Shown one piece after another: positions 1 through 7,618 of a stretch of 9,260 nucleotides of DNA. A model generated the notes under the pieces. The model was not told the DNA's origin. It saw only the letters and a list, made by a program, of their open reading frames with translations, and did not search any database. A program made the translations under genes and the position numbers. Source of the DNA: Legionellales bacterium (GTDB lineage Bacteria > Pseudomonadota > Gammaproteobacteria > Legionellales > Legionellaceae); assembly GCA_003489505.1 (NCBI GenBank), contig DNMA01000116.1, positions 1 to 9,260 of the forward strand. Direction: 5' to 3'. The first letter of the stretch is position 1. Every line of letters starts with the position of its first letter.

Positions 1-1327
1 CACCTTGCCCATGCGTCGAATGACCATGCTCATCGAAGACATCAACAGCCATCCCTAGGCCTAAACACTGCAGCTCACCTCGATAAACAGGTAACTTAGG
101 ATGCCCTAGGGCAAAACAAGAAATAATATCACTGCCACCAGAAATCGAGCTCATTTGTATAGCGCGCCCCAAAAGCTTTTCAATAAAATCATATTGGGCG
201 GGTAGTAAAGGTGAACCCGTACTCAAGATAAGCTTTAGTTTTGCTAATTTTTTTACATCATATTGCACCTGATTTTTTTCAAGACTTGCAAAAAATGCTG
301 CACTTGAGCCCCATACCGTCGTCTCAGATTCTGATAAAACATCTAATAATCGGTGCTGGGTCGGATACATGGGAGAGCCATCATATAACACCAAAGTTGT
401 TCCCAAGCCTAAGGCAGAAAGCATCCAATTCCACATCATCCAACCACAGGTTGTATAAAATAATAATCTATCCGAAGCAGTTAAATTAGAATGCAGTCCT
501 AATTCTTTAAAATGTTGCAGTAAAACACCCCCACTACGATGGACAATACATTTTGGCTTTCCGGTGGTGCCTGATGAAAATAAAATACACAAAGGATGAT
601 TAAAATCGACTGCTTCAAATTCTAAAGGCCTTGAACCATCGGAAACATCTACTTCATCAACCCAAATCAAATGTTCTAAACTTGGAATAGAAGCTTTTAA
701 GTGAGCGATTTTTTCTGTATTTGAAAATTTTTTTCCAGCATATTGATGATTTTTAATGGCAAAAATACACTTGGGCTCAATTTGTGCGAATCGGTCAACC
801 AAAGCCCGCTCACCAAAATCTGGCGAGCAACTCGCCCAAATCGCCCCAATTGAGGCTGTGGCAAGCATTGCAATGACAGCTTCTGGGATATTAGGTAGGA
901 CGGCGACGACGCGGTCACCTTTTTGGATGCCTTTCTGGCGTAATATATGCGCATAAACCGCCACCGCCTGTCTTAATTGTGAAAAACTTAAACTTTGTGT
1001 TTTGCTTTGCTCATCATATGCCAAAATAGCTAGACCTTCACGGTGCCTTAAAATATGCTCAGCAAAATTTAAGCTTGCCCCCTCAAACCAGCGTGTTTCC
1101 CACATATTATGAGAAGCACTCATCAAGGTTTTAGGGGGCGTTTTAAAATGAATGGCAAAAAATTCTGCCAAAGATTGCCAAAATAACTCAGTATGCTCAA
1201 TCGACCATTGATGAAGTGTTGGATAATCAGTAAACGATAAATGATAATTTTGTTGTAAAAATTGCAAATAAGCATCCATTTGCGTTTTTTCATCCGCATT
1301 CGGTTGCCAAATCGGGGTATTTTGCAT
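1..1327 (-). CDS. aacS: Acetoacetyl-CoA synthetase (acetoacetate--CoA ligase), 3' end outside window
   Basis: Adenylate-forming enzyme that converts acetoacetate, ATP and CoA to acetoacetyl-CoA in the cytoplasm, feeding ketone-body or polyhydroxybutyrate-derived carbon into acyl-CoA metabolism. Read from ATG at 1327 down to base 1, the frame stays open for 442 codons. The family is about 650 residues, so roughly the last third (including the C-terminal lysine-bearing subdomain) lies off the left edge. Visible signatures are the family N-terminal block around residues 76-92 (WETRWFEGASLNFAE), the AMP-binding P-loop SSGTTGKPK at 251-259, the CGWMMWNWM segment at 294-302, and SISGGSDI at 394-401, which corresponds to the SGGTDI motif typical of AacS rather than acetyl-CoA synthetase. 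The start is supported by AAGGA at 1339-1335, eight bases or so upstream. It is divergent from the toxin-antitoxin pair. Family assignment is firm; the physiological role is inferred. Confidence 0.93.
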   Translation of the reverse strand, partial: MQNTPIWQPNADEKTQMDAYLQFLQQNYHLSFTDYPTLHQWSIEHTELFWQSLAEFFAIHFKTPPKTLMSASHNMWETRWFEGASLNFAEHILRHREGLAILAYDEQSKTQSLSFSQLRQAVAVYAHILRQKGIQKGDRVVAVLPNIPEAVIAMLATASIGAIWASCSPDFGERALVDRFAQIEPKCIFAIKNHQYAGKKFSNTEKIAHLKASIPSLEHLIWVDEVDVSDGSRPLEFEAVDFNHPLCILFSSGTTGKPKCIVHRSGGVLLQHFKELGLHSNLTASDRLLFYTTCGWMMWNWMLSALGLGTTLVLYDGSPMYPTQHRLLDVLSESETTVWGSSAAFFASLEKNQVQYDVKKLAKLKLILSTGSPLLPAQYDFIEKLLGRAIQMSSISGGSDIISCFALGHPKLPVYRGELQCLGLGMAVDVFDEHGHSTHGQG

Positions 1328-1360
1328 ATCAACATCCTTGTGAATCACGCTTCGAAGATT

Positions 1361-1388
1361 ACTATATCATTTTTGCTTCACAGAGCAA
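1361..1388 (-). promoter_or_regulatory. Probable aacS promoter
   Basis: On the minus strand a -10 element TATAGT (1366-1361, 5 of 6 to consensus) is preceded at 16 bp by TTGCTC (1388-1383, only 3 of 6). Transcription would start near 1354 and give a leader of about 27 nt carrying the AAGGA ribosome binding site. The weak -35 makes this a plausible but unproven sigma70-type promoter. A small palindrome CTTCGAAG at 1350-1357 lies at the predicted start region; its role is unknown. Confidence 0.4.
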
Positions 1389-1442
1389 CTTGTAAAATCC
1401 AAATGATGAACGATAAAAAATAAATGAAAAAATGAGGCTGAA

Positions 1443-1471
1443 TTTACTTTTATACTCCAATGGAGTATAAT
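1443..1471 (+). promoter_or_regulatory. higBA promoter, strong sigma70 type
   Basis: TTTACT (1443-1448, 4 of 6 to the -35 consensus) is separated by exactly 17 bp from a perfect TATAAT (1466-1471). The predicted transcription start is about 1477-1479, only 2 to 4 bases before the toxin ATG at 1481, so the toxin mRNA would be leaderless or nearly so. The spacer and the -10 are covered by the palindrome at 1450-1470, so binding there should block RNA polymerase. An alternative -10 (TATACT, 1451-1456) exists but has no credible -35. Confidence 0.72.
1450..1470 (+). promoter_or_regulatory. Palindromic operator of the toxin-antitoxin operon
   Basis: A perfect inverted repeat with two 10-bp arms (TTATACTCCA and TGGAGTATAA) around a single central A. 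It sits between the -35 and -10 of the higBA promoter and overlaps the -10 completely. In HigA-type systems the antitoxin's helix-turn-helix domain represses its own operon from palindromes placed like this, so HigA, alone or with HigB, is the expected ligand. The palindrome is directly visible; the ligand is inferred from position. Confidence 0.8.
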
Positions 1472-1480
1472 TAATTTGTT

Positions 1481-1804
1481 ATGATAATAAAAGAAACGAC
1501 AATTTTTACTAAGAAAATTTTAGCTTTATTGCCGGATGAAGATTACAGACTTTTGCAAGAAGAGTTAGTTAAAAATCCAGAAGTTGGTAAAGTCATTAAA
1601 AATAGCGGCGGAATTCGTAAGGTACGCTGGGGATTAGGGCATAAAGGGAAGAGCGGTGGTCTGAGAGTCATTTATTATTTGCTAATATCTAAAGATCAAA
1701 TATATATGCTCTATGCTTACCCAAAATCAGAACAAGAAAATTTAACAGATGAACAATTAATCATCTTAAAGAAAGTCGTTGAAGAGGAGTTGCATCATGA
1801 ATAA
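1481..1804 (+). CDS. higB: HigB/RelE-family mRNA interferase toxin
   Basis: Toxin of a type II toxin-antitoxin pair, 107 residues, the usual size for RelE-superfamily ribosome-dependent mRNA endonucleases of the HigB2-like group. Landmarks are SGGIRKVRW at 42-50, GKSGGLRVIYY at 56-66 and the C-terminal strand MLYAYPKSEQENL at 76-88, followed by an acidic helix (DEQLIILKKVVEEEL). These basic and aromatic positions form the active-site core in the superfamily. The ATG at 1481 is the only sensible start, since the frame is closed just upstream. There is no Shine-Dalgarno sequence; the only purine run (GGAG, 1462-1465) is 15 bases away and lies upstream of the predicted transcription start. The toxin gene comes first, as is usual for HigBA, and its last 8 bases overlap the antitoxin start. 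ATA isoleucine codons occur, unlike in the neighbouring housekeeping genes, consistent with an accessory origin. The symbol follows family resemblance. Confidence 0.87.
   Translation: MIIKETTIFTKKILALLPDEDYRLLQEELVKNPEVGKVIKNSGGIRKVRWGLGHKGKSGGLRVIYYLLISKDQIYMLYAYPKSEQENLTDEQLIILKKVVEEELHHE
1784..1789 (+). promoter_or_regulatory. Strong ribosome binding site of the antitoxin gene
   Basis: GAGGAG lies 7 bases before the ATG at 1797, inside the last codons of the toxin gene. It fixes the antitoxin start at 1797 rather than at the in-frame TTG at 1779. Set beside the toxin's lack of any such site, it suggests the antitoxin is translated more efficiently from the shared mRNA. Confidence 0.8.
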
Positions 1805-2084
1805 ACAAGATTTTGATGAATTATTAGCAAGTATTCGTGAAGCTGGAAAAATTTTAAAAGAAGAACAAGAGGCTTCTCGTGAGTTCACCTTTAATCCTTT
1901 AGATGTAAAAAAAATAAGAGAAAAAACAGGTTTATCACAAAGAGATTTTTCTACACTTGTTCATGTGAGTTTAAGGACATTACAAAATTGGGAACAAGGA
2001 AAAAGGTCGCCCACTGGACCTGCTGTAGCTCTTTTAACAATTATTAAGAATGATCCATTACACGCAATAAAAGCCTTACATTAA
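1797..2084 (+). CDS. higA: HigA-family antitoxin, helix-turn-helix
   Basis: Antitoxin and probable autorepressor of the operon, 95 residues. The N-terminal third (residues 1-30, acidic and helical, KEEQEASREF) is the kind of segment that wraps and neutralises the toxin in HigA2-type antitoxins. Residues 36-75 form an XRE/Cro-type helix-turn-helix (DVKKIREKTGLSQRDF, then SLRTLQNWEQGKRSPTGPA), with the LSQ...F and NWEQG motifs diagnostic of the family. The DNA-binding domain should recognise the 1450-1470 palindrome. The ATG at 1797 overlaps the toxin's last 8 bases and has GAGGAG at proper spacing; the TTG at 1779 would only add six unlikely residues. No terminator hairpin is visible after the stop. 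Confidence 0.88.
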   Translation: MNKQDFDELLASIREAGKILKEEQEASREFTFNPLDVKKIREKTGLSQRDFSTLVHVSLRTLQNWEQGKRSPTGPAVALLTIIKNDPLHAIKALH

Positions 2085-2310
2085 ATCTATTTAAAAGCCC
2101 CCGCACCTAGACATCTTCGAGGATTCGCTATTCTCTTTAAATTCACGAATAATCTAGTAAGTTATCCCAAATTTTTACGAAATTAAAACAAACCAAAAGA
2201 TTTTTCAGGCAATCTACTGGGTTATTGTCTAAAATTCAGGTATAATATCAATGATTTGTTCAATTAACCCTCGAGATAACATTCTCTTTTCTTAAATAGT
2301 AAGTAATCAT
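2085..2310. other. Intergenic spacer between higBA and typA
   Basis: No open frame of useful length, tRNA or terminator is visible in these 226 bp. A C-rich patch (AGCCCCCGCACC, 2096-2107) directly follows the antitoxin gene but is not part of a stable hairpin. TTCAGG occurs twice (2204-2209 and 2235-2240), probably by chance. The right half carries the likely typA promoter and its leader. The left half may be a junction scar of the toxin-antitoxin insertion, but no direct repeats were found to show it. Confidence 0.5.
2241..2246 (+). promoter_or_regulatory. Probable -10 element of the typA operon promoter
   Basis: A perfect TATAAT 65 bp before the typA start. No good -35 hexamer lies 16-18 bp upstream (the bases there read TGGGTT), and there is no TGn extension, so the promoter may be activator-dependent or weak. 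Transcription would begin near 2253 and give a leader of about 58 nt without a clear Shine-Dalgarno sequence. Confidence 0.5.
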
Positions 2311-4137
2311 ATGAAAAATATTCGAAATATTGCAATTATTGCCCACGTTGACCATGGCAAAACCACTCTTGTCGATAAATTATTACAATTTACCGGCACC
2401 TTAAATTCACGCGGTCCCATTGCTGAGCGCGTAATGGATTCTAATGATTTAGAAAAAGAGAGAGGGATTACCATTTTAGCTAAAAACACCTGTATGCATT
2501 GGCAAGGTGTTCAAATTAATGTTGTAGATACCCCAGGACATGCCGACTTTGGTGGTGAAGTTGAACGTATTTTATCGATGGTCGATAGCGTTTTATTATT
2601 AGTTGATGCCGTCGATGGCCCCATGCCACAAACTCGCTTCGTAACGCAAAAAGCTTTCTCTAAAGGTTTAAACCCTATTGTCGTTGTCAATAAAATTGAC
2701 CGCCCTGGCGCAAGACCTGATTGGGTAGTGGAGCAAGTTTTTGATTTATTTGATAATTTGGGTGCTACCAACGAACAATTAGACTTTCCTGTCATTTATG
2801 CATCAGCGCTCAATGGTTTTGCGAAAAGCAATTTAGATGATGAGTCCAAGGACATGGGTCCTCTTTTAGAAACCATTATCCAACAAGTACCACCACCAAA
2901 AGTGGATGCCCAAGGTCCTTTGCAAATGCAAATCACCTCTTTAGATTATTCTTCTTATGTCGGCACCATCGGTATTGGTCGTGTAACCCGCGGTAAAATC
3001 GCCCCGAAAGCAAATGTGAAAATCATCAGCAGTGAAGGCGAAATTCGTAGTGGCCGTGTTTTACAAGTTTTAGGCTTTTTAGGTTTAGAGCGTCAAGAGA
3101 TTGAAGAAGCGCAAGCAGGTGATATCATCGCCTTAACAGGGATTGCGGATTTAAAAATTTCCGATACCATTTGCGACCCTGACAATGTTGAAGCACTCCC
3201 TGCTTTACAAGTTGATGAACCCACCATTTTTATGACCTTCCAAGTCAATGATTCACCATTTGCGGGTAAAGAAGGAAAGTATGTCACCAGCCGTAAACTC
3301 AAAGAACGCTTAGATACCGAGTTATTGCATAACGTGGCTTTAAAAGTTAATCCTACCGAAGACCCAGACAAATTCCGTGTTGCAGGTCGTGGTGAATTAC
3401 ATTTAAGTATTTTAATTGAAAACATGCGTCGTGAAGGCTACGAATTAGCGATTTCAAAACCTGAAGTTATCTGTAAAGAAGAAAATGGTCAGAAATTAGA
3501 GCCTTACGAGCAATTGACCGTTGACGTTCCTGAAAATAACCAGGGCGCTGTCATGGAAAAACTCGGTGAACGCCGTGGTGAACTCAAAGATATGCTCCCC
3601 GATGGTAAAGGTCGTGTGCGACTCGATTACATCATCCCAACTCGTGGCTTGATTGGTTTTCATACTGAATTTTTAACCATTACCTCTGGTGCGGGTTTAA
3701 TGTATCACAGCTTTGATCACTATGGCCCTGCGATTCCTGGACGTCTAGCTTCTCGTAAAAATGGTGTATTAATTGCTAACTGCGTTGGTAATGCTAGAGG
3801 TTTTGCTTTGTTTAACTTACAAGAACGTGGTCGTTTAATGATTGAGCCACAAACGCCTTGTTATGAAGGCATGATTGTGGGTATTCATTCACGTGATAAT
3901 GACTTAGTCGTCAACGTCACCAAAGAAAAGCAATTAACCAATATGCGTGCTTCAGGTACCGATGAAAATATTATTTTAACACCCCCTGTCAAATTAACCT
4001 TAGAGCAAGCATTAGAGTTTATTGATGAGGATGAATTGGTTGAAGTTACTCCACAATCGATTCGTTTGAGAAAAAAATTAATCACTGAAAATGAAAGAAA
4101 ACGTGCTTCACGTCAAATGAATTCAGAAGAGGATTAA
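2311..4137 (+). CDS. typA: Ribosome-associated translational GTPase TypA/BipA
   Basis: Elongation-factor-like GTPase that binds the 70S ribosome near the EF-G site. It is needed for efficient 50S assembly and for growth under stress or at low temperature. At 608 residues it is full length for the family. GTPase motifs are HVDHGKTT at 12-19 (G1), RGITI at 51-55 (G2), DTPGHADF at 73-80 (G3), NKID at 127-130 (G4) and ASAL at 164-167 (G5). An EF-Tu-like beta-barrel domain (about 200-290), EF-G domain III- and V-like folds (about 300-480) and the TypA-specific C-terminal domain (about 485-608, rich in basic residues near the end) follow. The ATG at 2311 begins [16 protein letters not shown], the standard N-terminus. 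The ribosome binding site is poor (AGTAAG), with a leader of about 58 nt. It is the first gene of a tight operon, with nadK starting 5 bp after its stop. Confidence 0.98.
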   Translation: MKNIRNIAIIAHVDHGKTTLVDKLLQFTGTLNSRGPIAERVMDSNDLEKERGITILAKNTCMHWQGVQINVVDTPGHADFGGEVERILSMVDSVLLLVDAVDGPMPQTRFVTQKAFSKGLNPIVVVNKIDRPGARPDWVVEQVFDLFDNLGATNEQLDFPVIYASALNGFAKSNLDDESKDMGPLLETIIQQVPPPKVDAQGPLQMQITSLDYSSYVGTIGIGRVTRGKIAPKANVKIISSEGEIRSGRVLQVLGFLGLERQEIEEAQAGDIIALTGIADLKISDTICDPDNVEALPALQVDEPTIFMTFQVNDSPFAGKEGKYVTSRKLKERLDTELLHNVALKVNPTEDPDKFRVAGRGELHLSILIENMRREGYELAISKPEVICKEENGQKLEPYEQLTVDVPENNQGAVMEKLGERRGELKDMLPDGKGRVRLDYIIPTRGLIGFHTEFLTITSGAGLMYHSFDHYGPAIPGRLASRKNGVLIANCVGNARGFALFNLQERGRLMIEPQTPCYEGMIVGIHSRDNDLVVNVTKEKQLTNMRASGTDENIILTPPVKLTLEQALEFIDEDELVEVTPQSIRLRKKLITENERKRASRQMNSEED

Positions 4138-4142
4138 TTAAA

Positions 4143-5039
4143 GTGAGTCAAAACGATTGGCCTTTTAAACGAGTCATTTTATATGCACGTCATCATCATT
4201 CAAACCGAACGGTGATGACCTCGATTAAAAAACTCATGAAATTTTTTAAGGAATTAAATTTCCCGATATTTCTTGAGGCCTCTACAAGCCTTCGTTTTGA
4301 CTTAGATATTCCAACACTCACTAATAATGAGTTTCAAAAAGACTCCGATCTCTTAATTGTCATTGGTGGTGATGGCAGCTTATTATCTGCCTCACGACTT
4401 GCCAGTGAAAAAGGGATACCAGTGATTGGGGTCAATCGTGGTCATTTAGGTTTTTTAACTGATATCATGCCTCATCAGATGTTAACTGCCTTAGAGGCTG
4501 TACTCAAAGGTGATTTCATTTGTGAAGAGCGCTTATTATTACGCGTTAGACTCTTTGATGATAAACAACTTCTCATGGAAGGCAGAGCCCTCAACGACTT
4601 GGTTTTAAGTCGTGGACAAAGCGCGTATCTGGTTGAATTCAACGTTTTTATTGATGAGCAATTTGTTACCCACTACCGTGCCGATGGCTTGATATTATCA
4701 ACCCCTACCGGCTCTACTGCATATAACTTATCTGCAGGTGGCCCTATCATGCATCCACAATTGCATGCATTCAGTATGGTGCCCATGTTTTCACACTCTT
4801 TGAATGCCAGACCTTTGGTGCTGTCTGATCAAAGTAAAATTGAAATTAAAATCAGTGCCGAAAATCTCGCACCGCTTGCGATTTATTTGGATGGGAATCA
4901 AACCCATGTCGCTCACCCCGGACAAAATCTAGTCATCGACCGTCATCCTCAAAACTTAAAATTATTGCATCCAAGCAACTACCTCTATTATGATACCTTA
5001 AGGATCAAATTAGGTTGGGGCTCTGAAGAATCATGTTAA
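4143..5039 (+). CDS. nadK: NAD kinase
   Basis: Cytoplasmic enzyme that phosphorylates NAD+ at the 2'-hydroxyl of its adenosine ribose to make NADP+, the sole route to NADP. It has 298 residues, against about 292 in Escherichia coli. Key motifs are GGDG at 75-78 (nucleotide binding, catalytic Asp), GVNRGHLGFLTD at 96-107, ND at 151-152 (the NE/D motif in its Asp form) and STPTGSTAY at 186-194, followed by the glycine-rich LSAGGP at 196-201. The start is GTG at 4143, supported by GAAGAGGA at 4126-4133, which lies inside the last typA codons, so translation is probably coupled to typA. The 3' end overlaps recN by 7 bp. The nadK-recN neighbourhood is common in proteobacteria; typA directly upstream is less usual. 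Confidence 0.97.
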   Translation: MSQNDWPFKRVILYARHHHSNRTVMTSIKKLMKFFKELNFPIFLEASTSLRFDLDIPTLTNNEFQKDSDLLIVIGGDGSLLSASRLASEKGIPVIGVNRGHLGFLTDIMPHQMLTALEAVLKGDFICEERLLLRVRLFDDKQLLMEGRALNDLVLSRGQSAYLVEFNVFIDEQFVTHYRADGLILSTPTGSTAYNLSAGGPIMHPQLHAFSMVPMFSHSLNARPLVLSDQSKIEIKISAENLAPLAIYLDGNQTHVAHPGQNLVIDRHPQNLKLLHPSNYLYYDTLRIKLGWGSEESC

Positions 5040-6697
5040 GTTGGCTTAAAATTAAAAACTTTGCCATTGTGTCTGAACTGGATTTAGATTGCCCAGAAAA
5101 AATGTCTGCTTTTACCGGTGAAACAGGCGCGGGTAAATCGATTATGATTGATGCGCTAGGCCTTCTTTTAGGCGCCAGAGCTGATGCCAATGTCATTCGT
5201 CCCCATGCCGATAAATGTGATATCAGCGCACAATTTTATTTTGATGGCGACTCCCCCATTAAACCCTGGTTAGAAGAACAAGAGCTTGGCCAAGAGCAAG
5301 ATGAATTAATTATTCGACGCGTTATCAATCAAGATGGTCGTTCTAAATATTTTATCAATGGACAAGTCACCACTGCGCAACAAATTAAATATTTAGGTCA
5401 CATGCTTGTTCATATTCACGGACAACATGAGCAACAAAACCTATTGTCGCATCAAAATCATCGAGAACATCTCGACCATTTTTCCAAAGCCCAGGATTTA
5501 AAAAATCAAGTAAGGGCTTATTACCAAGAATATCATCAAAGTCATTTGAGACTACAAGCACTACAGCAACAGCATCAATCCAAAGAGCAACTCCAACTCT
5601 GGCAATACCAGCTCAATGAACTCGCTGAGCTTCAACCCAAAGACGATGAACTCGAGGAGCTTTATCAAGAACACCATTTATTGCATCATGCGCAACAGTA
5701 TCTTGAGACCTTATTAACCATTGAAAATCACTTACAAGAACAAGAAGATTTTGCAATTGAAAAACAATTGCATCAAGTGATTCAACAGCTTCAGCATCTG
5801 CCCCAAGATCATGAATCCGTTAAAACCATGATGAGTCTCATTGATTCTGCCTTGATTCAAGTGCAAGAGGCCAGCAATGAACTAAGACTCTATCAACGTC
5901 AGGTTCAAATTAATCCTGAACGTTTAAATGAAGTGGACCAACGCATGAGTCGCTGGCATCAACTCGCCAGAAAATTTCAAATTGATGCAAAAGAATTACC
6001 GGCCCATGCCACCCATATTCAAAGCTTGATTGAACAAATACAAGGTTTTGAACAAGAAAAAGAACAACTTGAAAAAGCCTGTGAACTAGCAAAATCGAAT
6101 TATATCCGTGCAGCACAACAACTGACTGAATATCGACAAAAACATGCACCAGAACTGGCTCAATCCATTGAACAAATTATTCATGAGCTGGGGATGCCTC
6201 ATGCAAAACTCACCATTGATATTTCACCGCTTGAGGATATGCATATCCATGGCAAGGATAAAGTCGAGTATTTAATTGCCACCAACCCTGGCTCTCAACC
6301 AGGCTCTTTAGCCAAAATAGCCTCCGGTGGTGAGTTATCACGTATCAGTTTAAGTATTCATTTAATCACCGCCCAACGTGGTGCAACGCCCACCTTGCTC
6401 TTTGATGAAGTCGATGTCGGAATTGGTGGAGCAACTGCCATGAAAGTGGGTAAACGTTTACAAGAATTAGGGGAGCGTTTACAAATATTTTGTGTTACCC
6501 ATCAGCCACAAGTCGCCTCTTGTGCCCACCACCATTTCTTAGTACAAAAATATAGCCAAAACCATGAAACTTTTTCATCGATTCAGTACCTCAATCAAGA
6601 GGGTCGTATTCAAGAGATTGCTCGCATGCTAGGGGGCTTATCCATAACCGAACAAACCCGTAACAATGCCAAAGAGTTGTTATCCATTATCGATTAA
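5033..6697 (+). CDS. recN: DNA repair protein RecN (SMC-like ATPase)
   Basis: Cytoplasmic SMC-family ATPase that acts early in recombinational repair of double-strand breaks and promotes cohesion and RecA-dependent strand invasion. It has 554 residues, the same as the family norm of about 553. Walker A is GETGAGKS at 29-36, the Q-loop region HGQHEQQ is at 129-135, a long glutamine/glutamate/histidine-rich coiled coil spans about 150-380, the ABC signature SGGELSR is at 431-437, Walker B LLFDEVD is at 455-461 and the H-loop VTH is at 488-490. The ATG at 5033 lies within the last codons of nadK (7-bp overlap) and has only a weak purine run, GAAGAA, close in front, which points to translational coupling. 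No LexA-box-like CTGT-N8-ACAG is visible in the upstream coding region or before typA, so classical SOS control is not apparent. Confidence 0.97.
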   Translation: MLSWLKIKNFAIVSELDLDCPEKMSAFTGETGAGKSIMIDALGLLLGARADANVIRPHADKCDISAQFYFDGDSPIKPWLEEQELGQEQDELIIRRVINQDGRSKYFINGQVTTAQQIKYLGHMLVHIHGQHEQQNLLSHQNHREHLDHFSKAQDLKNQVRAYYQEYHQSHLRLQALQQQHQSKEQLQLWQYQLNELAELQPKDDELEELYQEHHLLHHAQQYLETLLTIENHLQEQEDFAIEKQLHQVIQQLQHLPQDHESVKTMMSLIDSALIQVQEASNELRLYQRQVQINPERLNEVDQRMSRWHQLARKFQIDAKELPAHATHIQSLIEQIQGFEQEKEQLEKACELAKSNYIRAAQQLTEYRQKHAPELAQSIEQIIHELGMPHAKLTIDISPLEDMHIHGKDKVEYLIATNPGSQPGSLAKIASGGELSRISLSIHLITAQRGATPTLLFDEVDVGIGGATAMKVGKRLQELGERLQIFCVTHQPQVASCAHHHFLVQKYSQNHETFSSIQYLNQEGRIQEIARMLGGLSITEQTRNNAKELLSIID

Positions 6698-6716
6698 CCA
6701 TAAGAGAATATTTTAG

Positions 6717-7544
6717 ATGTTAAGCTACCAACACGCCTACCACGCCGGCTGCTATGCTGATGTGGTTAAACACATTTTCCTCACCCGAATTCTTAGCTAT
6801 ATGACCCAAAAAGATAAGCCTTTTCTTTATTTAGAAACCCATAGTGGGCGTGGAGTGTATGACATCAAAGACCATTATGCGAAAAAAACGCAAGAAGCCT
6901 TAGATGGTATTGTCAAACTCTGGCCCCATCAAGACCAGTTACCAATTGAGTTTGCTGATTATCTCAACACCATTAAGTCCATGAATGCGAAAGATGAATT
7001 ACGCTATTATCCAGGCTCACCAAAAATTGCGATTGAGCTTTTAAGACCAGAAGATAGAATTTATTTATGTGAGCTTCATCCTCAAGAATTGGAACATTTA
7101 AAAAAAATAAGAACCCCTGGCAAAAATATTTATTTCGAAGAAACCGATGGCATAGCAAAAATCAATGCGATTGTCCCACCTCAAGAAAAGCGGGCTTTGG
7201 TTTTTGTAGACCCGTCTTATGAACTCAAAGAGGAATACAAAAGTATTCCCAGAGCCATTGCCAATGATTTTAAAAAGTTTCCAACAGGCGTTTATTGTAT
7301 TTGGTATCCTATACTCCCAAATCTTGGCTATGAAACACTGCTCAAACAACTCAAAAAAATCCCAACAGATAAAACCCTCAATCTAGAGTTTTATGTAGAG
7401 GGTACGCATTCCAAAGGCATGTTGGGTACTGGATTATATATTATTAATCCCCCCTACGTTTTAGAAAAAGAGGCTGAGGTGATTTTTAAAGCTTTACAAA
7501 AAATCTATAGTGATAAAAAAACGCATTTTAAAATAAATGAATAA
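6717..7544 (+). CDS. rlmJ: 23S rRNA (adenine-2030-N6)-methyltransferase RlmJ
   Basis: S-adenosylmethionine-dependent enzyme that methylates N6 of A2030 in 23S rRNA. It has 275 residues, close to the Escherichia coli enzyme (280). The diagnostic N-terminus MLSYQHAYHAG and ADVVKH (residues 1-19) are present, as are the SAM-binding THSGRGVYD (41-49), RYYPGSP (96-102) and the motif IV tetrapeptide DPSY at 165-168, which replaces the textbook DPPY of N6-adenine methyltransferases while keeping the catalytic Asp. INPPY near residue 244 closes the domain. The ATG at 6717 has AAGAGA about 9-10 bases upstream and lies 19 bp after the recN stop, so it is likely the last gene of the typA-nadK-recN-rlmJ operon. 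A 74-bp gap with a promoter separates it from tatC. No strong hairpin terminator is seen after it. Confidence 0.96.
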   Translation: MLSYQHAYHAGCYADVVKHIFLTRILSYMTQKDKPFLYLETHSGRGVYDIKDHYAKKTQEALDGIVKLWPHQDQLPIEFADYLNTIKSMNAKDELRYYPGSPKIAIELLRPEDRIYLCELHPQELEHLKKIRTPGKNIYFEETDGIAKINAIVPPQEKRALVFVDPSYELKEEYKSIPRAIANDFKKFPTGVYCIWYPILPNLGYETLLKQLKKIPTDKTLNLEFYVEGTHSKGMLGTGLYIINPPYVLEKEAEVIFKALQKIYSDKKTHFKINE

Positions 7545-7559
7545 AAGTACATCTTTTAA

Positions 7560-7588
7560 TCGACATATCAGATAAATTGGATTAAAAT
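7560..7588 (+). promoter_or_regulatory. Probable tatC promoter
   Basis: TCGACA (7560-7565, 5 of 6 to the -35 consensus) is separated by 17 bp from TAAAAT (7583-7588, 5 of 6 to the -10 consensus). Predicted transcription starts near 7595, about 24 nt before the ATG at 7619 and only about 6 nt before the alternative TTG at 7601, so it favours the ATG. It would allow tatC to be expressed apart from the upstream operon, although read-through from rlmJ is also possible. Confidence 0.5.
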
Positions 7589-7618
7589 AAATCAATTTTA
7601 TTGGTTTTATTTCATCGT

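Noticed and set aside
697..954. Minus-strand frame of 85 codons
   Set aside because: It lies inside aacS on the same strand in another frame, and its product has no family features, whereas the aacS frame carries the AMP-binding motifs.
241..956. Plus-strand frames at 241-489 and 756-956
   Set aside because: Antisense to aacS, low-complexity products, no ribosome site; shadows of the real gene.
1123..1335. Minus-strand 70-codon frame starting just upstream of the aacS start
   Set aside because: It overlaps the aacS N-terminus in a different frame. The aacS start at 1327 has the properly spaced AAGGA and a recognisable protein.
2107..2157. CTAGA/TCTAG and ATTCG/CGAAT short inverted repeats after higA
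   Set aside because: Only 5-bp arms with long loops; not distinguishable from chance and not a credible terminator or insertion boundary.
2511..3425. Antisense frames of 94 and 110 codons inside typA
   Set aside because: Opposite to highly conserved GTPase sequence, serine/threonine-rich products typical of reverse-strand reading; no promoter or ribosome site.
7581..7615. AT-rich inverted repeat (AAATAAA / TTTATTT) between rlmJ and tatC
   Set aside because: Consists only of A/T pairs in an AT-rich spacer and would be too weak for a terminator; likely chance.
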